A DNA stretch of 6,055 bases, taken from assembly GCA_029858845.1 (NCBI GenBank), contig JAOUEG010000121.1, forward strand, positions 1 through 6,055, read 5' to 3'. Of this stretch, positions 5,872-6,055 are shown piece by piece. The notes under the pieces were generated by a model. The model was not told where the DNA came from and ran no database searches. It saw only the letters and a list, made by a program, of their open reading frames with translations. The stretch is from Chloroflexota bacterium (GTDB taxonomy: Bacteria; Chloroflexota; Limnocylindria; Limnocylindrales; CSP1-4). A program made the position numbers and the translations under genes. Each line of letters begins with the position of its first letter. Positions within the stretch are counted from its first letter, which is position 1.

Positions 5872-6055
5872 TCAGCGACGACGCAGTCGGTCCAGCAACG
5901 AGCGGCGGGCGCGGGGTCGCGCAGCCGGTGGTTCCGCCGACGACGCGGTGGGGATCGACTCGGGTCCGGGCACCGTCGGCGGCCCGGGTCGCGACGGTGG
6001 CGCGGCAGGCGATCCGGACGGTGGCGGAGACGGCGGTCGCTGGGCCGGCATCGGA
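5872..6055 (-). CDS. Possible C-terminal tail of a gene entering from the right edge; Pro/Ala-rich with a basic end
   Basis: This minus-strand frame is open from the edge to a TGA at 5874-5872. From an ATG at 6051 it gives 59 residues: a Pro/Ser/Ala-rich stretch (QRPPSPPPSGSPAAPP near the start) that ends in the strongly basic RARRSLLDRLRRR. That composition is typical of a disordered C-terminal tail, so it is more likely the end of a longer protein than a small gene. It stops 19 bp before galE in the same direction. A second minus-strand frame is also open across the same bases and ends in a TGA overlapping the galE ATG (ATGA), with similar G/C at third positions. I prefer the Pro-rich frame on composition, without certainty. 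No family is recognised. Confidence 0.35.
   Translation of the reverse strand, partial: PMPAQRPPSPPPSGSPAAPPSRPGPPTVPGPESIPTASSAEPPAARPRARRSLLDRLRRR

Overview
This 6,055-base window is GC-rich chromosomal DNA. Its codons end mostly in G or C, its starts are ATG or GTG, and Shine-Dalgarno sequences are nearly absent. Several genes instead have a TANNNT -10 box 6 to 8 bases before the start codon, which suggests leaderless transcripts. This fits an actinobacterium or a high-GC member of Chloroflexota (for example the Limnocylindria/Ellin6529 type). The lineage is an inference from style and gene content, and no marker gene is present. I see no rRNA, tRNA, CRISPR array, insertion sequence or phage gene.

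Left part (1-2550, minus strand): two GT-A fold glycosyltransferases overlap by four bases (ATGA). The upstream one (1162-2550) resembles the glucosyl-3-phosphoglycerate synthase / glucosylglycerate synthase group. The downstream one (1-1165) runs off the left edge. It is a fusion of two universal stress protein (UspA) domains with the beginning of a second glycosyltransferase that looks like GpgS (GT81). Together they suggest a module making glucosylglycerate-type solutes or lipopolysaccharide precursors, possibly sensed through the Usp domains.

Middle (2628-4789): a divergent gene pair. On the minus strand is a 232-residue protein that reads as an ATP-dependent DNA ligase adenylation domain. 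Its nucleophilic lysine and other early motifs are replaced, while the late motifs are kept, so it looks like a pseudoenzyme. On the plus strand is a 12-helix MFS transporter of the UMF1/Atg22-like family. The 41-bp gap holds two mirrored -10 boxes, each lying exactly where the other promoter's -35 should be.

Right part (4854-6055, minus strand): a UDP-glucose 4-epimerase (galE) converges on the transporter across a 64-bp gap with two GC-rich hairpins. Upstream of galE is an uncertain C-terminal tail of a gene that enters from beyond the right edge.

The features that most deserve a second look are the ligase-like pseudoenzyme, the Usp-Usp-glycosyltransferase fusion, and the repeated leaderless promoter geometry.
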